Counted from the stretch's first letter, positions 12,801-24,913 are shown. The stretch is 64,000 nt of DNA from Bolinopsis microptera (GCF_026151205.1 NC_087072.1:7922084-7986083); one strand, 5' to 3'. Numbers and translations: made by a program. The notes: generated by a model not told the origin, from the sequence alone.

Positions 12801-15800
12801 TCCTCAGGAGTGAGGGTGTCTGCTTTGCCGATTACTGGTACGATGTTTACCTTCTCGTGAAGCTGTTTCATGAACTCGATGTCCAGCGGCTTCAATCTGA
12901 GGTGTAATGATTGAAGAAGTGAGCTAATATGCTACAGAATTAACCAGAGTGGCTGCGGTCTTTCTAGAAACGAAAGAATGCAGTGATTCATAGTTTTAGC
13001 TCCTTTAGGCTGGAATAATACCTTTGAACAAAATCGTGTATGACGCAATGCTAGATTGATAAATTATATCATAAATATATAAATTGCGCGTGATGACAAG
13101 ACGTGCGCGAAAACAATCTTTCCCCACAAATATTTGATTCGGCAATCGCGCGCGCTGCTAAAAATACACGATTCCCTTCTTCTTAGACTCGATTTGCTTT
13201 CCCTTCTATTCATTTCCGTGCATGTCGTGACGACAGAGTACAAAAGTTCCGGTCTTATGTTACCAACTTTACGTAGATAGATAGGTTGGCGTCGTCAAGC
13301 CATCACGTGACTGACTTCAGACACAAGTAAACATGGCAAATCCTTCGTTAAGCAGATAAGTGCTTGCATCACCGTGTAAAGAAGCCAAACCTTGTTTAAC
13401 ATGTTTAGGCACGGGAACAGTTTAGCAGCTGTTCACAATTAATGCGGAATAGACGTTAACGTTGGAATGTTTGTTAAAAGTATTCGAATGCTGTTAAGTT
13501 ATATACGTTATGCAGTATTTTTCGCCGACCATTCCTATTGAACGTCCTACTCAGCCGGTAAACTTTAGACGAAACCCGACTCTTAGACTGAAGAAAAGAT
13601 ATTCCTCTTGCAATAATTGGTGTTAATTTTATCCATTTTAGTTTATTTCAGCGGTTATATTTCAGGAGCTGCTTAGGCGGGATTTTATTAGCTCATAATT
13701 ATGTGCTTAGCATGTATGTCGGAGAAAGTAAGGGTGAGATTCTAAGGGTTTCGCATAAAGCGTAGAGCTTCCGCCGAATTCAATGTAAATGTCAACTCTT
13801 AGAAATATACTAAAATAGATTCTCAATCTAGAGCAGAGAGGATACTTACACTGTACAAGTCGACTCTTAGAAGATACCAGAAAACACGAGAATCAATGTA
13901 TTGTAAATCCAGTTAGAGGGTCTGAAATTAATTCTCTTGACGTGCTTTAAACATTGTTTCTGTAATCACCTGCGCCGGGGAAATGTGTGAATGTTGCTCG
14001 CACAGGCCAGCTTCAGTTACAGTCGCCCAGAAAGTTCTATACAGCACACCAGCTACATTATTATGTTCAAGATTGGAGTCTGGGATTCACGCTGTGTCAA
14101 TGAAACCTCAGTTTTTCTTGTCCAATAAAGAAGCTGTCACATGTCAAACGCGCTGGTGCATTATAACGTTATTAGTGTCACAGCAGTAAAGTTCACATTT
14201 CTAGCAAAATGATCACAACTGTACACAAGCTGCCCGATCTTTAAGTTATTATTAAAATAGCAATAAGGATGTCTCGGTGTGTTCAATAACCAGTGTTATT
14301 AGAATATACGCAATCGAACGACCATGCTATTAGTCCAATTAGTGAATTAGTAGCTCTCAACCTATACCCGGAATTAAATATAATATCCCCGCTGATCAGC
14401 TTTAATTTCCTTAATTACAGAGAATAAAATAATAATGTGTACACACACTCTCTCTCCCCACACTTCACAACAATAGTAATTATCTTAACGACAGTGAGAC
14501 ACGGTGATCAGGTCACAACAGGTTATAATCTCCAGCTGCTGTGTAAGGAGTGAGGAGATAATTATTTGTGTCATTATGTGAGAAGGGTGGCTTGTTTAGT
14601 AAAGGTTCACCGTCTAGGTGGAGAGTTACGTGTTTCGCACGGCTGGTAAGGCTTGTGGTGTCGCTATGTATGGCTAAACGGTACAGGTGTATGCCTAATG
14701 GCTCTCTTTAAGAAATCAAATGCTTGTCGGTTGAGATAATCGTTTGGCTTGAAACATGGGCTTTTGAGCTGGAGGTGACGTTTTTAGTAAATCTTTCTCA
14801 CGCTTGCGCGGTGAAATGACATTTTAAAAGATTGTTATGTCAAGATAGCCTATATTTCCGTCAAGAAGGATTGCAATAATGACCATTAAATAAGACAGAC
14901 TATTTATAACAAAAACAGCGCGGAGAAGACAGTACAAAATAATTTGTAAAACAATTTGAAAACTGTAATTTATCACAACAACTAACCCGTGTCCGGGGGA
15001 GATGAAGTAGAGACAGCAGTGAACCCTGTTGTCCACCACGGTAGATCTGTTAACATGCCCCTCTGCGTTCAGGTACTCCTCATATTTACTGTCTATGTAC
15101 TCCAGGATAGGCTTCCAGCTGTGAGATAACGATCATCATATAGACTGACTTATCATGACTAGTCGTAGTAGTCATGATAATGATAATGAGAAAGATGAAT
15201 GGCCCACATCCAGAAAGTTTTAAATTTCCTCGCAGTTCAATGATTCCCCCTAACAATTTTCTTTAAAAAGTTCTTCTAAAAATGTCCTCTTTGGGCACCA
15301 GATTTCCTCCAAAATCAAAAATTTCCTTGCAGATTATCTGCTGATCTTTCTGGATGTGGGATAAATGGTATACAGATGTTAAGGGGAGATTATTGTAATG
15401 TTAAGGGAGATATAATGTGTACAACAGACAGCTCTCTCAAGTCCACTCTTCAATGACTTTTAAAGAATTTTTTGTCTTCTGTTTAAAATTTTAAAAGGTT
15501 GCAGAATGCAAAGTGGGTCTCGCTTTTCAAGGTTTGAAATTCAAATTTACTGTGACCATCACTGCATCACATCACTGTACTACAACAAGATAGAAATGTA
15601 TATTGAAAGCCAAAACATCATGCAAAATCTTGAAATCTTAGATTTCTCCCACAATGACCATAATATAGCTTTTTAAAACCGCATTAACCTGCCATTGCTT
15701 TTTTCACATAAAGCAGCCATCCATAGCCGATTCTGAATCCACAAATAAAAAATAACAGCATACAGAAGACAAAAAATGCATGGTCAGATCGGGTTATTTT

Positions 15801-18800
15801 ATCACGCATATCGTCAAGACTGGCATAATAAGATGTCATTTTGGATTTTTGCTAAAGAGCATGGCAACAATCGGCTAGGCATGGTCGCAAGTTTAGATAT
15901 TTTGGTAGTCAGTGTGGTACAGATAAAAAGAACTAAACCCCTGAGGTCAGTTTAAGGTCACAGTTTCGCAAATTATAAGAGTAGCACTTGCTAAACTTTG
16001 CACACTGCCGAGGTTCTGCATCAGCCACTACAATTTGAGTAGCTGTTTAGTCAAGTCAGTTAAGCACATTTAACTACCTGTACATCGCCTGATACTTCTG
16101 AGATTTTGCACAGACCTTCATAAAGGAGCCAAAAGAGTTTAAATCATGGGCTTAACCCAGGGGGTCACGCCCATTTTTATTCTTCAGCTTTTGAAGGTCA
16201 TAAAAACTTATGAACGGGCTTTAACAAAACAAAATCTCCCTATGTTTACACAAGTTGTTAAGAAAAAAATATTGCCTGAAATCTTTATTTTTCGAGAAAA
16301 TCACCAAAAAAGTTTTGGGCGTGGCGCCGTGCTCGATTTTGCCAAATTTTGATAGAGTATGATGATAGAGTCTTCCAGAGAGGTGCAAAATAACCGAAAC
16401 TGACATTGTTACATATAAGGAATCTAGAAACAGGTGCCTAAAAATGCTTACTTTTTAAGTTACTGTTGAAAAACTAAGTTTAGGTCCCAAGAAGATCATG
16501 CAAAAAAACGGACCTCAGTTAAATTGGGCTAGGAAGTAGGTCCGAGAAAAACGTTTATTTACACCTTAAGAAGGACAACATGTACCCTACAAAATGCTTA
16601 TCATCTTTCGAGTATTCGGCAAAAAGAACGGAAGGTCTGTGCAAAGTTTCAGAAGTATCAGGCGGTGTGCAGGTAGATGTGCATAAACGACTAGACTAAA
16701 TTGTGCCACTCCACAGTTCAATCCACGTACCGAGGCTTCTTTTTCCTGAGGCCACAGTAATTACCAAAAATTTTCCGTACACCACTGCGGTAAGAGGGCT
16801 TGTGTAGATTTTGCGGTCTGTGAAAGCTAAGTACTCTCTCCGCTCTTATCTCGGCCAATATATGTAGTGTTTGTTTTTATTTTTATTGTCAAACAGTCTT
16901 CCACCAATTAAAATGTAACAATAGTGCCACAAAAGAATTGCAACAAAATAGCTGCAATGATTGTGTGCTGGAATTTGATTGCAGCGGTTGCAATTGTGCC
17001 GCACAATAAAACAATTTGTAAAATGCTCTTCATTTCTATGAATTAAGATGTGGACTAATATTTATGAGGCACACTGCATAATTCCGAACAAAAATGCAAA
17101 TATTCGAGGAATCTACGAACCATTTAGTGTTATTGATAGCATCACCGAAGCCAGGGGTATCAACCAGCGTTAACTTCAGACTGACGCCTCCTTCGACAAG
17201 ATATACTGTCGAGTTCTGCACCTGTAACGTGGGGTTATTTCAGAAGAGAAACCTGATTTTCGGGTACACAAAACAAAAGTCTTGATCTTCGTCTTAATCC
17301 AATCAAAACAATAAAATGTCGGTGTAAATTCCATGTAAGCTATAAGCGTATCACCGAGGTATTCGAGCGTCGAAATTCAGTCCATGAATTGCATAAAATA
17401 TTGCTAATCTAATATACTGTAATATAGATTATACAGGGGCGCCCACTGAAATATCTAGTTACTACCTAGAGAACTGTGTTGAAATAGCAGGTAATAACAA
17501 TAGCAGGTAATACTGTATTATCTATGTAATTTACTATTCAGGTCGCTGATTTCACGACTCCAGATGATCTGTCGTACTGGTTATTAGCTAAACCTAGTTA
17601 TCGGGGGAGGGAGGGAGGGAGGCGATGATTTATGCACTAAGTCATGCTGCCACTGTTATGTAGTAACTAGCATTACTGTTATCTGTACAGTAAATACCGG
17701 TCTGTTAGTCTGACTAATACATTCGCTGCCTTGTACAGAGCTTTGTAGAGGTTTTATAAAACAAACCCCCGGTTTTATTCATAGCCCTTTAAAGTTTAAA
17801 ACAGTACAAATGTGTTGATGTGTAGTGTAGAGGATTATAATATCGTACTCTTACAATATCATTAACATCGGGCCGTGAACCCCCTAAACTTCACATAGTT
17901 TACACACTGCAGAGATATTATCCGTGAACCCCCTAAACTTCACATAGTTTACACACTGCAGAGATATTATCCGTGAACCCCCTAAACTTCACATAGTTTA
18001 CACACTGCAGAGATATTATCCGTTAACATAAAGGAGCGTGCTGTCGGGTTTCTTCGGGGCTCGCGCCTGACACCACAAGTATCTCAAATATGCAGTACCA
18101 CATTAACAAAATATTCGCAATTCCAGCCGGCTGTATTATAATTCCCCCCTCTACAGCTATCTTGTATATTAATGAGTGTAGCATAATAATAATAAAATAT
18201 GCAGGTAACTCCAGGATGTTAAACTAAACGTCAGATTTTTCTCTCCCTCTCCCGAATAATTTATAAATTTCTCATAACTAAGTTTAAGCTGGTACAGAGC
18301 TAAACTAAACTATGTTTGTAAACATTCACGTCACTGACCAGGTTTAATGTCGCGCTCCAACACTGACCCTGTCAGTCAGCACTGACACATACTGACAGAC
18401 CCCCGCTCACTCCCACTGTGACTTACACACTCTCTCTAAGTCAGACTTTACACTAGAGCTTCCCCGGGCCGTGAGTTGAGGTCATCTGGTGTGTGGACAG
18501 CGGAACTGGACTCCCTGTTTAATAATCTGACGTACAATAACCCCCACCCAGACTACACTCTCCAGCTTCGCGATACAGCAGGGCAACTTGCAATTAGGTG
18601 TGTATTGTAGAAACGGGTGTTGAAAGTCGCGTAACCCTTGACGGCCATTAGATCAGCGGCTAAGAACTTTTAATATTATATTTAGAGGATTTCTATTCGT
18701 CCACAGCTCTCTTCCCGCGTGCACTATAAATAAAATACGCCACACGCCCAACACGGCTGAAATGCTGTAATTTTTCGCCTCAAATCCGTATATTTTTCTA

Positions 18801-21800
18801 AATTCTCAACTTCAATACAAATCAGGTGATTGTGTTGTAAGGCGCCTTGTCAAGACTAATTGTTGAGTGTAACAAAGGTTTCGAGTTACACACGACGCAC
18901 TCTTTCCACGCACAATCTCGCACACGCTGTACCAATTGACGGGAGCTGAGTTACACGCCACATTTCAACACACACTCTCTCAGGAACACATACAATATCC
19001 CTCCCTCCGTGTAGTAGCTCTCTTTATGTGTACATATTCTTATATACTGTGCATTATTTAGCTGTCACGTTCTGTTGGGAATATAATGTGAGAGGGGTTG
19101 AGAATGGATTGCGCACTCCCTAATCGGTGTAATGACCCATACTCAATACCTCCCCAAATGGGAGATTACGTAAGAATGTGTCACACTATTCCGGACAATT
19201 TCACCTGTTTATAACAAATACAAATGCTCTTTATACGACAGATTACAGTACAGTGGTAGTAATAGTAATAGTAGTAATACGTGTGCTCCACGTATTTCCT
19301 GTCTCTGTTAGAACAGCAGGTCGCTAATTTGAGAACTCGTTCGCTTCCTTGAATTGCGAGAACGGCTAGAACCTAGACACTAATTTGTCGTGGTGACGTA
19401 ATCTAATAAAGCTCTCACGAATGGAGGAGAGAAGTTAGAAATGTAAGATGATTTAATCAGCACGTTTGAGTCGAGCTTTCAGAAATTGGCTTATTCTCAA
19501 GCTGAGGTGGCGGTACAAAGTAAGGGCTAGGAATCTGACGCCAGAGAAAGTTTGGGTAATGTAAGGCTTTGTTGCCTCTTGAAGGGAATTCTGGAACGTA
19601 AATATATATGATTATATAACAAATGTAAATCGTACAAGTGAAAATACTTTATAAGGACATGTTGTGGCGAATAAATTGAAACATTTAAAACAGCGATGGA
19701 ATCCCGTGTCAGCAATGGTAGACATATTTGCACGTGTGAGAGACGGTACGTGTTATTTTATGTTAATCTTAAAACACATACCTTAACAGTTTTGTTGGGT
19801 GTTCCAGCGACTGGATACTTCTCATCCTCGTAGATACTTGAGAGAAAGAGGGAGTTGATAAGTGTGCTTTTACCCAAACCAGTAGCTCCTGGGGGTATAG
19901 TTCATTAGTCAGTTTATATTTAGTAAATACATTTTTCAGGTAAATCATTTGAGAATATAAGCTAGCAATTGTTTTTCTTCTTCATTCTTCTATTAGTTTA
20001 TGACTGATTGATAAGTTGGGATAAATTGACTGTAAATCGCAAAATACACCATATATTTAGCAGAGTTATAGCCTTTCACTGATAACATTTCTGAGCAATA
20101 AGCTCTTTAACTTATAATAAAAAATGTCCAACAAAAAGGGAGGAAATGGTTATTGTAAGTTAGAACAACTGAAACTAAATAAGAAGGCGACGATATAGCT
20201 GTCTATTGACTCGAGAATTTCTTTTGACAGACACGATAACTAAGTTGTGATCAGACTAACGAAATATCAGTAAAATAGTCTGAAGTATTGGGCATCTTAT
20301 CGTTTAGAAGTAGTTATTTGTACATGAGACGCGATTCACAAATTCTTACTGAGGAATTTCTCGAATAATCCTAGGAAATACATTGTCCTGGGATGAATTC
20401 TGACATTTCGGTGTCTGGTTCATAGACAGGTTAATGTTTTGAATAACTATCCTGTGGCACTAAGTCAAGGGAGATACCGATGGCGCCACGATAAGGTGCT
20501 TAAACAAATAGCAGACCAGGTTAAATTCCATTGTGAGCGGAGAGTCAACAAGAGGAAGAGTTCTTGTGTCACTCGGAAAGCCATTGAGTTTGTCCCAGCA
20601 GGAGGGAGGTTTAAGGAGGTGAAGAGGTCGAAAGTCAGTGGGTTTGGGATTCTGAGTGGGGCCACTGATTGGATAGTATTAGCAGACCTGGATGAGCAGC
20701 TGAAATTCCCGTCGGATATAGCAACGACCAGATTAAGACCAGATTTGGTTCTTTTCTCGAAAGCTTCCAAGAGAGTAATCTGGTGGGAGCTTACAGTACC
20801 GTCGGAAGAGAGAATAGCTGCATCCCATGAGCTGAAGCTTGATCGGTATAACAGTCTACAAGCGGAAATACAAGCTAATGGGTGGTCATGTTTCAGCTTT
20901 GCTGTTGAGGTTGGTGCTAGAGGTGTGGTCGCAGCAAGTTTGGAGTGTGCATCAAGGAAGATTGGTCTGACTGGGAGAGCCCTCAAGAAGTTGGTCAGAG
21001 ATTGTGGGAAGGATGCAGCCCATTGTTCAAGATGGATTTATCTGCTGTCTAGGAAAAGAGAGTGGGAGATGAGAGCTGTTTGAGCTTTATGACTTCACCT
21101 AACAGCCAGAGGTGCCATAAGCTAACTCGTCGTAAATCGCGAGCTCTAGCAGGTATCCTCGGGTGATTGTCAGATCAGATGGTGGTCCAAGAGAGACTGC
21201 TGGGGCACCTGACAGAAAACCGTATCGCAATGAAAGCCCCGAAACGGTGTCAGGTTTGTGACTGAAGATTCTGATCAAGCTCAGGGTTGAGTCTACACAG
21301 TGTCGCCACTTGCCGATGCCATTTGATGCGAGAAGACACTGATGTAAGTGGGAAGTTATGTCTAAGAAACAGCGTGTGGTTCGGGTGCCGGTTGAACGCA
21401 TGTAAAAGGGAGGGTATATCCGTATTTCGCTGCTAGTGATGCAGTCCTTGGCCCGGTAGCTAAGGCTTCCCCGTTTCTCGCTCATTTGTGCTCCGATGGG
21501 CTTGTGACCTCTGCGGGGGTCAAGTGCAGGATGAGGGACATGGCCGACCAGGAGAAGGTTGTTTTTGGGAGATAGAGTAGGGTTGGTTTGGTGTTGTGCC
21601 TTCGCAGTTTAACTGTATCTTTACCCTCGGCCCCAAAGATATAATATGATCAAAGCTGAATGACAGTCATGGCATATTTCTAATTTTTAGCATAACTCAT
21701 GGCATTAAGAATGAGCTATGCTGGTAAACTTTTATACGTTCATATAATGCATCATTTATATAGGAGGTCATATTACTTCCCATACAATACTAACATAGAA

Positions 21801-22075
21801 TAATTGTATTCCTCAGAAGCACAATAGAGTAGGCCGCACACAACATATAGTACACTAATTTATCATTACATCAATTATGGTATAAGCAATAAGCATTAAC
21901 TTATAATTATTTAATATAATAGTAATTACGTACCTACTACCATGAGAGTGAACTCAAATCCTCGTTTGACAGATTTCCTGAAAACCTGATTTGGGAGGTT
22001 GGCAAACCCAACATATCCATTCAACTCTTTGTCAACACACGTGACTGCTGGGGGCGTCTCTGTACGCAGGACCAT
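9839..22075 (-). CDS. septin7: Septin-7 GTPase, nine coding exons
   Basis: Exons on the minus strand: 21934-22075, 19782-19888, 17121-17221, 14987-15118, 12689-12896, 12231-12499, 11878-12013, 10281-10483 and 9839-9893. They join in frame to 450 residues, against about 440 for vertebrate septin 7. Exon 1 has the polybasic lead [11 protein letters not shown]; exon 2 the P-loop GATGLGKST; exon 3 the G3 motif DTPGFGD; exon 5 the G4-like [10 protein letters not shown]; exon 6 the septin unique element with VVGSNT, RMYPWG and [13 protein letters not shown]. Exons 7-8 encode a charged coiled coil and exon 9 a lysine-rich tail ending KKLF. These features fit the septin-7 group, the terminal subunit of septin hexamers that form cortical filaments. 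The exon 8 donor (CT|GTGGTG) is weak; read through, it gives a stop at 10262, so an alternative C terminus ending LWCHT is possible. Confidence 0.94.
11122..11128 (+). promoter_or_regulatory. TATA-like box of the nested secreted-protein gene
   Basis: TATAAAG lies about 50 bp before the ATG at 11172. This spacing fits a short 5' UTR and supports an independent plus-strand promoter inside the septin intron. Confidence 0.5.
11172..11603 (+). CDS. Single-exon secreted protein of unknown function, nested antisense in a septin intron
   Basis: 143 residues with a clear signal peptide: MKNF, a leucine-rich hydrophobic core to about residue 18, and likely cleavage after ASA (residue 22). The mature part is about 120 residues, basic, rich in Arg, Tyr and Trp, with a single cysteine (in YQCHYAEF) and two N-glycosylation sequons near the C terminus. 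It lies wholly inside the septin intron between the exons at 10281-10483 and 11878-12013 and is transcribed the opposite way. A TATA-like box sits 50 bp upstream. I do not recognise the family. The signal peptide, promoter spacing and sustained frame make a real gene more likely than chance; an effector, mucus or venom-like secreted protein is possible but not shown. Confidence 0.6.
   Translation: MKNFSFVLTILLLLGVLENASALDWMNGPIRDIYYLGVSSDNRMVIAYRGMGSVYIKERRGLREYRDSNWMRKNAKYGNYQCHYAEFPVISFPMTISIVGNTLPHSGRSGTVRKPAVETWTRARIAANGTPISQNMWSNKSWY
12897..14986. other. Septin intron 4, no other gene seen
   Basis: A 2.1-kb AT-rich intron between the exons at 12689-12896 and 14987-15118. An open frame at 13983-14189 on the plus strand has no recognisable domain and no signal peptide. 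Confidence 0.55.
15203..15360. mobile_element. Short MITE-like element with 15-bp terminal inverted repeats
   Basis: CCCACATCCAGAAAG at 15203-15217 is exactly inverted at 15346-15360, enclosing 158 bp with no coding potential. It lies in the septin intron 15119-17120. No convincing target-site duplication is visible, so the superfamily is undetermined. Confidence 0.6.
16008..16740. mobile_element. Inverted-repeat (foldback) element in septin intron
   Basis: The bases at 16008-16120 are inverted at about 16632-16740 with roughly three quarters identity over 110 bp; the best-conserved part is GCCTGATACTTCTGA near 16087. The middle, around 16340-16460, resembles the interior of the foldback at 49957-51062: both carry GGTGCAAAATAACCG followed by AAAATGCTT. 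The two therefore look like diverged members of one family. There is no transposase. Confidence 0.6.
17222..19781. other. Septin intron 2, repeats only
   Basis: A 2.6-kb intron between the exons at 17121-17221 and 19782-19888. Apart from the 49-bp tandem repeat and a G-rich GGGAGGGAGG run near 17605, no gene or RNA is recognised. Confidence 0.55.
17873..18020. repeat. Tandem repeat, 49-bp unit, three copies
   Basis: Three essentially identical copies begin at 17873, 17922 and 17971, each starting CCGTGAACCCCCTAAAC. A diverged start of a fourth (CCGTTAAC) follows. The near-perfect identity points to recent expansion. Confidence 0.95.
20380..21650 (+). mobile_element. Retroelement fragment in septin intron 1
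   Basis: A stretch clearly more GC-rich than its surroundings, sitting in the intron between 19889 and 21933. It contains one open frame (20439-21083) followed by about 550 bp of non-coding sequence that looks like the element's 3' UTR, with the base composition returning to AT-rich near 21650. Boundaries are approximate and no target-site duplication was found. Confidence 0.6.
20439..21083 (+). CDS. Retroelement C-terminal nuclease-like domain (PD-(D/E)XK-like), intact ORF
   Basis: 214 residues beginning near [16 protein letters not shown] (residues 11-26). A core follows with RPDLVLF (D102) and, 15 residues on, [12 protein letters not shown] (E117), then a conserved-looking basic segment ELKLDRY and a cysteine-containing helical tail. 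The RHD lead, RPD(L/I)VL and E-L-T-VP-EER arrangement is familiar from C-terminal regions of repetitive retroelement polyproteins in cnidarians and other invertebrates, and has the spacing of a PD-(D/E)XK fold with the final lysine replaced. No reverse transcriptase is attached here. The frame is undamaged although the rest of the element is missing. The minus-strand ORF 20465-20986 is its shadow. Confidence 0.65.
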   Translation: MNNYPVALSQGRYRWRHDKVLKQIADQVKFHCERRVNKRKSSCVTRKAIEFVPAGGRFKEVKRSKVSGFGILSGATDWIVLADLDEQLKFPSDIATTRLRPDLVLFSKASKRVIWWELTVPSEERIAASHELKLDRYNSLQAEIQANGWSCFSFAVEVGARGVVAASLECASRKIGLTGRALKKLVRDCGKDAAHCSRWIYLLSRKREWEMRAV

Positions 22076-22745
22076 TGTTACAATGAACTAGGTAGAGAGG
22101 TTATTCAGTACTGCAGAGCAGGGAGAATGTATTATTATTAATATGCTTGTTTAATGTGTACTGACATTGCTGCTCAGGAGATTAAAATTCCGTGCATACT
22201 AAAACTCAAAACTTGATTAAATATCATAGTACTTATACTTGTCGAGGAAAATGTTCAGTAGATTAAAATTCCATGCATAAAAAAATCAAAACTGTACTTA
22301 ATTTCACAAAACCGGTTGAAGAAATTAAATTATAACAGACATAATACAGAAAACAAACAGTTTTTGAACGTTAAACTTATCTATTAAAATATACACACAA
22401 CAATTAAATATTATAAAATATCTTCTGGCAAACCATACAAAAATAATCAATCTGTCATAATAAAATTACGTCATAACTCTGTAGAAGGTACGAATGTCTC
22501 AACAATTAAATCATTAAAAAATCAAATTTCAGTATTAAAATTAAATTTGCAGTCATGACATCGACTAATAACCAAAATCCAAACATTTAAACATGAATGA
22601 AATTTCCTTAAAAATGCATCTGAAAACTACCGAGTACCTGTTAATCTGTAACTCCCTCACTGCTTTTAACAGCTGACATTATTTACTACAGTCATATGCT
22701 AACCTTTTCCCTAATTGACATGAACGTTAAACTTTTAACAGCTTC
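22076..22745. other. Intergenic, septin 5' side and DNase II 3' side
   Basis: AT-rich, 670 bp. It should contain the septin promoter and 5' UTR and the DNase II 3' UTR; no CpG-rich or TATA promoter is obvious. A short direct repeat (GATTAAAATTCC-TGCATA) occurs at about 22179 and 22261. Confidence 0.5.
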
Positions 22746-23804
22746 TTAAGTACATATCGGCTTTGTAGGACAGTCCTCTGTCATCCCAACAGCAGAAATC
22801 ATAAACTCCCATAAAATGTCATTGAAGAAGCAGTACATCCCTCCACCACGCCTAAATTGGGAGCTCATTCTGTTAACACCTCCAAAACACAAGTATTTAT
22901 ACTGTTCATCAGCAGATATGGCCCACTTAGAGTGGTCTTGAGTCTCTTTATAATCCAATTGATCAGCATAAAATGCCATGTAGACGATATTCTTAACAAA
23001 GTAATTATCAGTACAGTTGGAGTGCAACTTACTTTCGCCATTCTGCCAAGTTTCAGTGTAAAGACTCATTGGTGGATCAAAATGTGGACTTATCAAAGCA
23101 TCAAATATATCAGCTCCGAATGAGCCATTTTTGTTGAATGCAGTTAAAATTGTACTGTCAGTCAAGAATAGAGTTTCGATTTTAGAATGGGGATTCCCAT
23201 TAGCAGGCAAAGGCTCTCCTTTGATAATTTGCTGGAGGTTTTCATATTTCCCGTACAGATCCTCTTTAATCTTGAAGTTGTAAACAAAAGGCCACATCAT
23301 CCTGATTTGATAGAGCAATTTGGATAATTCACTAATCGGCAGTGTAACACAGAAGAAATGTTGCCCATAATAAATGCCTGTGTGTGGAAAACCATATCCT
23401 GCTGTATCATTGTAAGGAAAGTGAGGTGTACTGTGGATCAGGTAAACAATTCTTGTTTCATCAAACAGAACAGTTCCTTTTGTGTGACCATGATCGAAAG
23501 ATTTTCCCCCACCAGGCACTTCATCATTAAACATGAAGTAGTTCAAAGTTCCATTGACAGAGTGATCTGAACCAGGTATATAGACACTCTCCATGGTCAG
23601 TTTAATGGGATTCGTGTCAGAACTTATTTCAACATCATGATGAATTAGGTATGGTTTCTCTTTGTCAGCATAGAAAAGTTTCTCAGAGTGAGGAGGTTTA
23701 AACATGAAGTACCATGGAGTTTCTCCTCTCAAATTTCTGCAGGACAAGCTTGAACAAACTTCTACACTAACCAGGAAGGTGAGTGCAGCTAGAACTGTTC
23801 TCAT
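22746..23804 (-). CDS. dnase2: Lysosomal acid deoxyribonuclease, DNase II family, intronless
   Basis: 352 residues, close to the roughly 360 of animal DNase II. A signal peptide ends near residue 20; the mature protein keeps the family blocks RGETPWYFMFK, GHTKGTVLFD, LIHSTPHFP, YGQHFFCVTL, DHSKWAIS and GGVNRMSSQFRRGGG. The two HxK catalytic motifs of the phospholipase-D-like fold are present as H107-T-K109 and H291-S-K293, so the enzyme should be active. The family cleaves double-stranded DNA without metal at acid pH in lysosomes, degrading DNA of engulfed cells and food. There are several N-glycosylation sequons. The gene has no intron although its neighbours do, and it lies 671 bp upstream of, and in the same direction as, the septin gene. 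A TATTTTATA-like element lies about 35 bp before the ATG. Confidence 0.96.
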   Translation of the reverse strand: MRTVLAALTFLVSVEVCSSLSCRNLRGETPWYFMFKPPHSEKLFYADKEKPYLIHHDVEISSDTNPIKLTMESVYIPGSDHSVNGTLNYFMFNDEVPGGGKSFDHGHTKGTVLFDETRIVYLIHSTPHFPYNDTAGYGFPHTGIYYGQHFFCVTLPISELSKLLYQIRMMWPFVYNFKIKEDLYGKYENLQQIIKGEPLPANGNPHSKIETLFLTDSTILTAFNKNGSFGADIFDALISPHFDPPMSLYTETWQNGESKLHSNCTDNYFVKNIVYMAFYADQLDYKETQDHSKWAISADEQYKYLCFGGVNRMSSQFRRGGGMYCFFNDILWEFMISAVGMTEDCPTKPICT

Positions 23805-24913
23805 GTTTTATTTTATATTCAACTTCCTGCAGTAAATTTTTATAAAATCCTCAGTCATGGAAAACAAACTTGCAACAATCAGATATTTTGAACACGAGTA
23901 CTCAGCAAAAAAAACGAATTATGAATGTTGCCATCTGTACAACCAATCATTGCCATTGAAACATTTTATAATACACTCTAATAATTTTAACTAAACGTGA
24001 CCCGGTTGATCAGTTGATGAATTAAAATCTTTATTTAGTATTTATTAAATCATGTTCATTTGAAATCTTTAAATGATTATGTAGCTCAGATGATGATTAA
24101 TTGCTCTGCAATCGACCATCAAGCAAATAGCTTCAACACGTTCTATACTCTGACCCCTACTCTTAACTAAATCCCAAGCTGAAGCAAATGCTAGAACCCT
24201 AATTAAAAATTAGGCCAATTCTTTGTATGGCCATATCACGTAAGCATTTTAACCTTGTGTCGAGTGAGTGATTCGGAATCAGCTTTTAAAAATACATCAA
24301 TTCAAGATGGCTTCAACTGTCATGGGACAACTTTTAGAATATGCATTATGCGCGCGCTATATCTCCACCGAAAGCACGTCCAATTTGATGTGTATGAAAT
24401 GTGTCTATAGATGATTCTGCACTAAGTTAGTGTGTCGACAAAAATTGAACGGGGAATCGTTTAAGATCAGTTTTGAGGCACCTCAACAAAAGCTACTCAT
24501 GCTATTGTGTTTTTACGGAGAAATTAGACAGTAGCGTTTTTGATCATGTTATTCTCTTTCAAAAGTACTTTAAGTTTAAACTATTCAAACAACATACACA
24601 TAATATAGCAATGACCCTATATAAAAATTGTTTAAAAATGGTACAAATTTTAAAAACTGAGGTAAAAATAAAAACACTTTGCAATAATATATAACAAATT
24701 CACATCACAACAAAAAGCAGTTTAGACCCCCATCCAACAAGCACTCCATGACCTTTTAGGGTTTAGGAATGTTGATCAGGTTAAGGTCCAAATCACGTAT
24801 TGCCGTGGGTAGAAGAGTTCTGGTACCTCTGTATCCCCTGACAGAGATTATACAGGTTCTGAGTAGATGAAAGCGCAGTCTGCGTCTGACAAATGACATC
24901 ACATCACAATAAC

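Noticed and set aside
13983-14189. 68-codon cysteine-containing plus-strand ORF in a septin intron
   Set aside because: No signal peptide, domain or promoter feature; length is within chance expectation.
20465-20986. 173-codon minus-strand ORF
   Set aside because: Shadow of the plus-strand nuclease-like ORF.
21099-21485. 128-codon minus-strand ORF downstream of the nuclease-like ORF
   Set aside because: Lies in the element's presumed 3' UTR; no domain recognised and no support for transcription in that direction.
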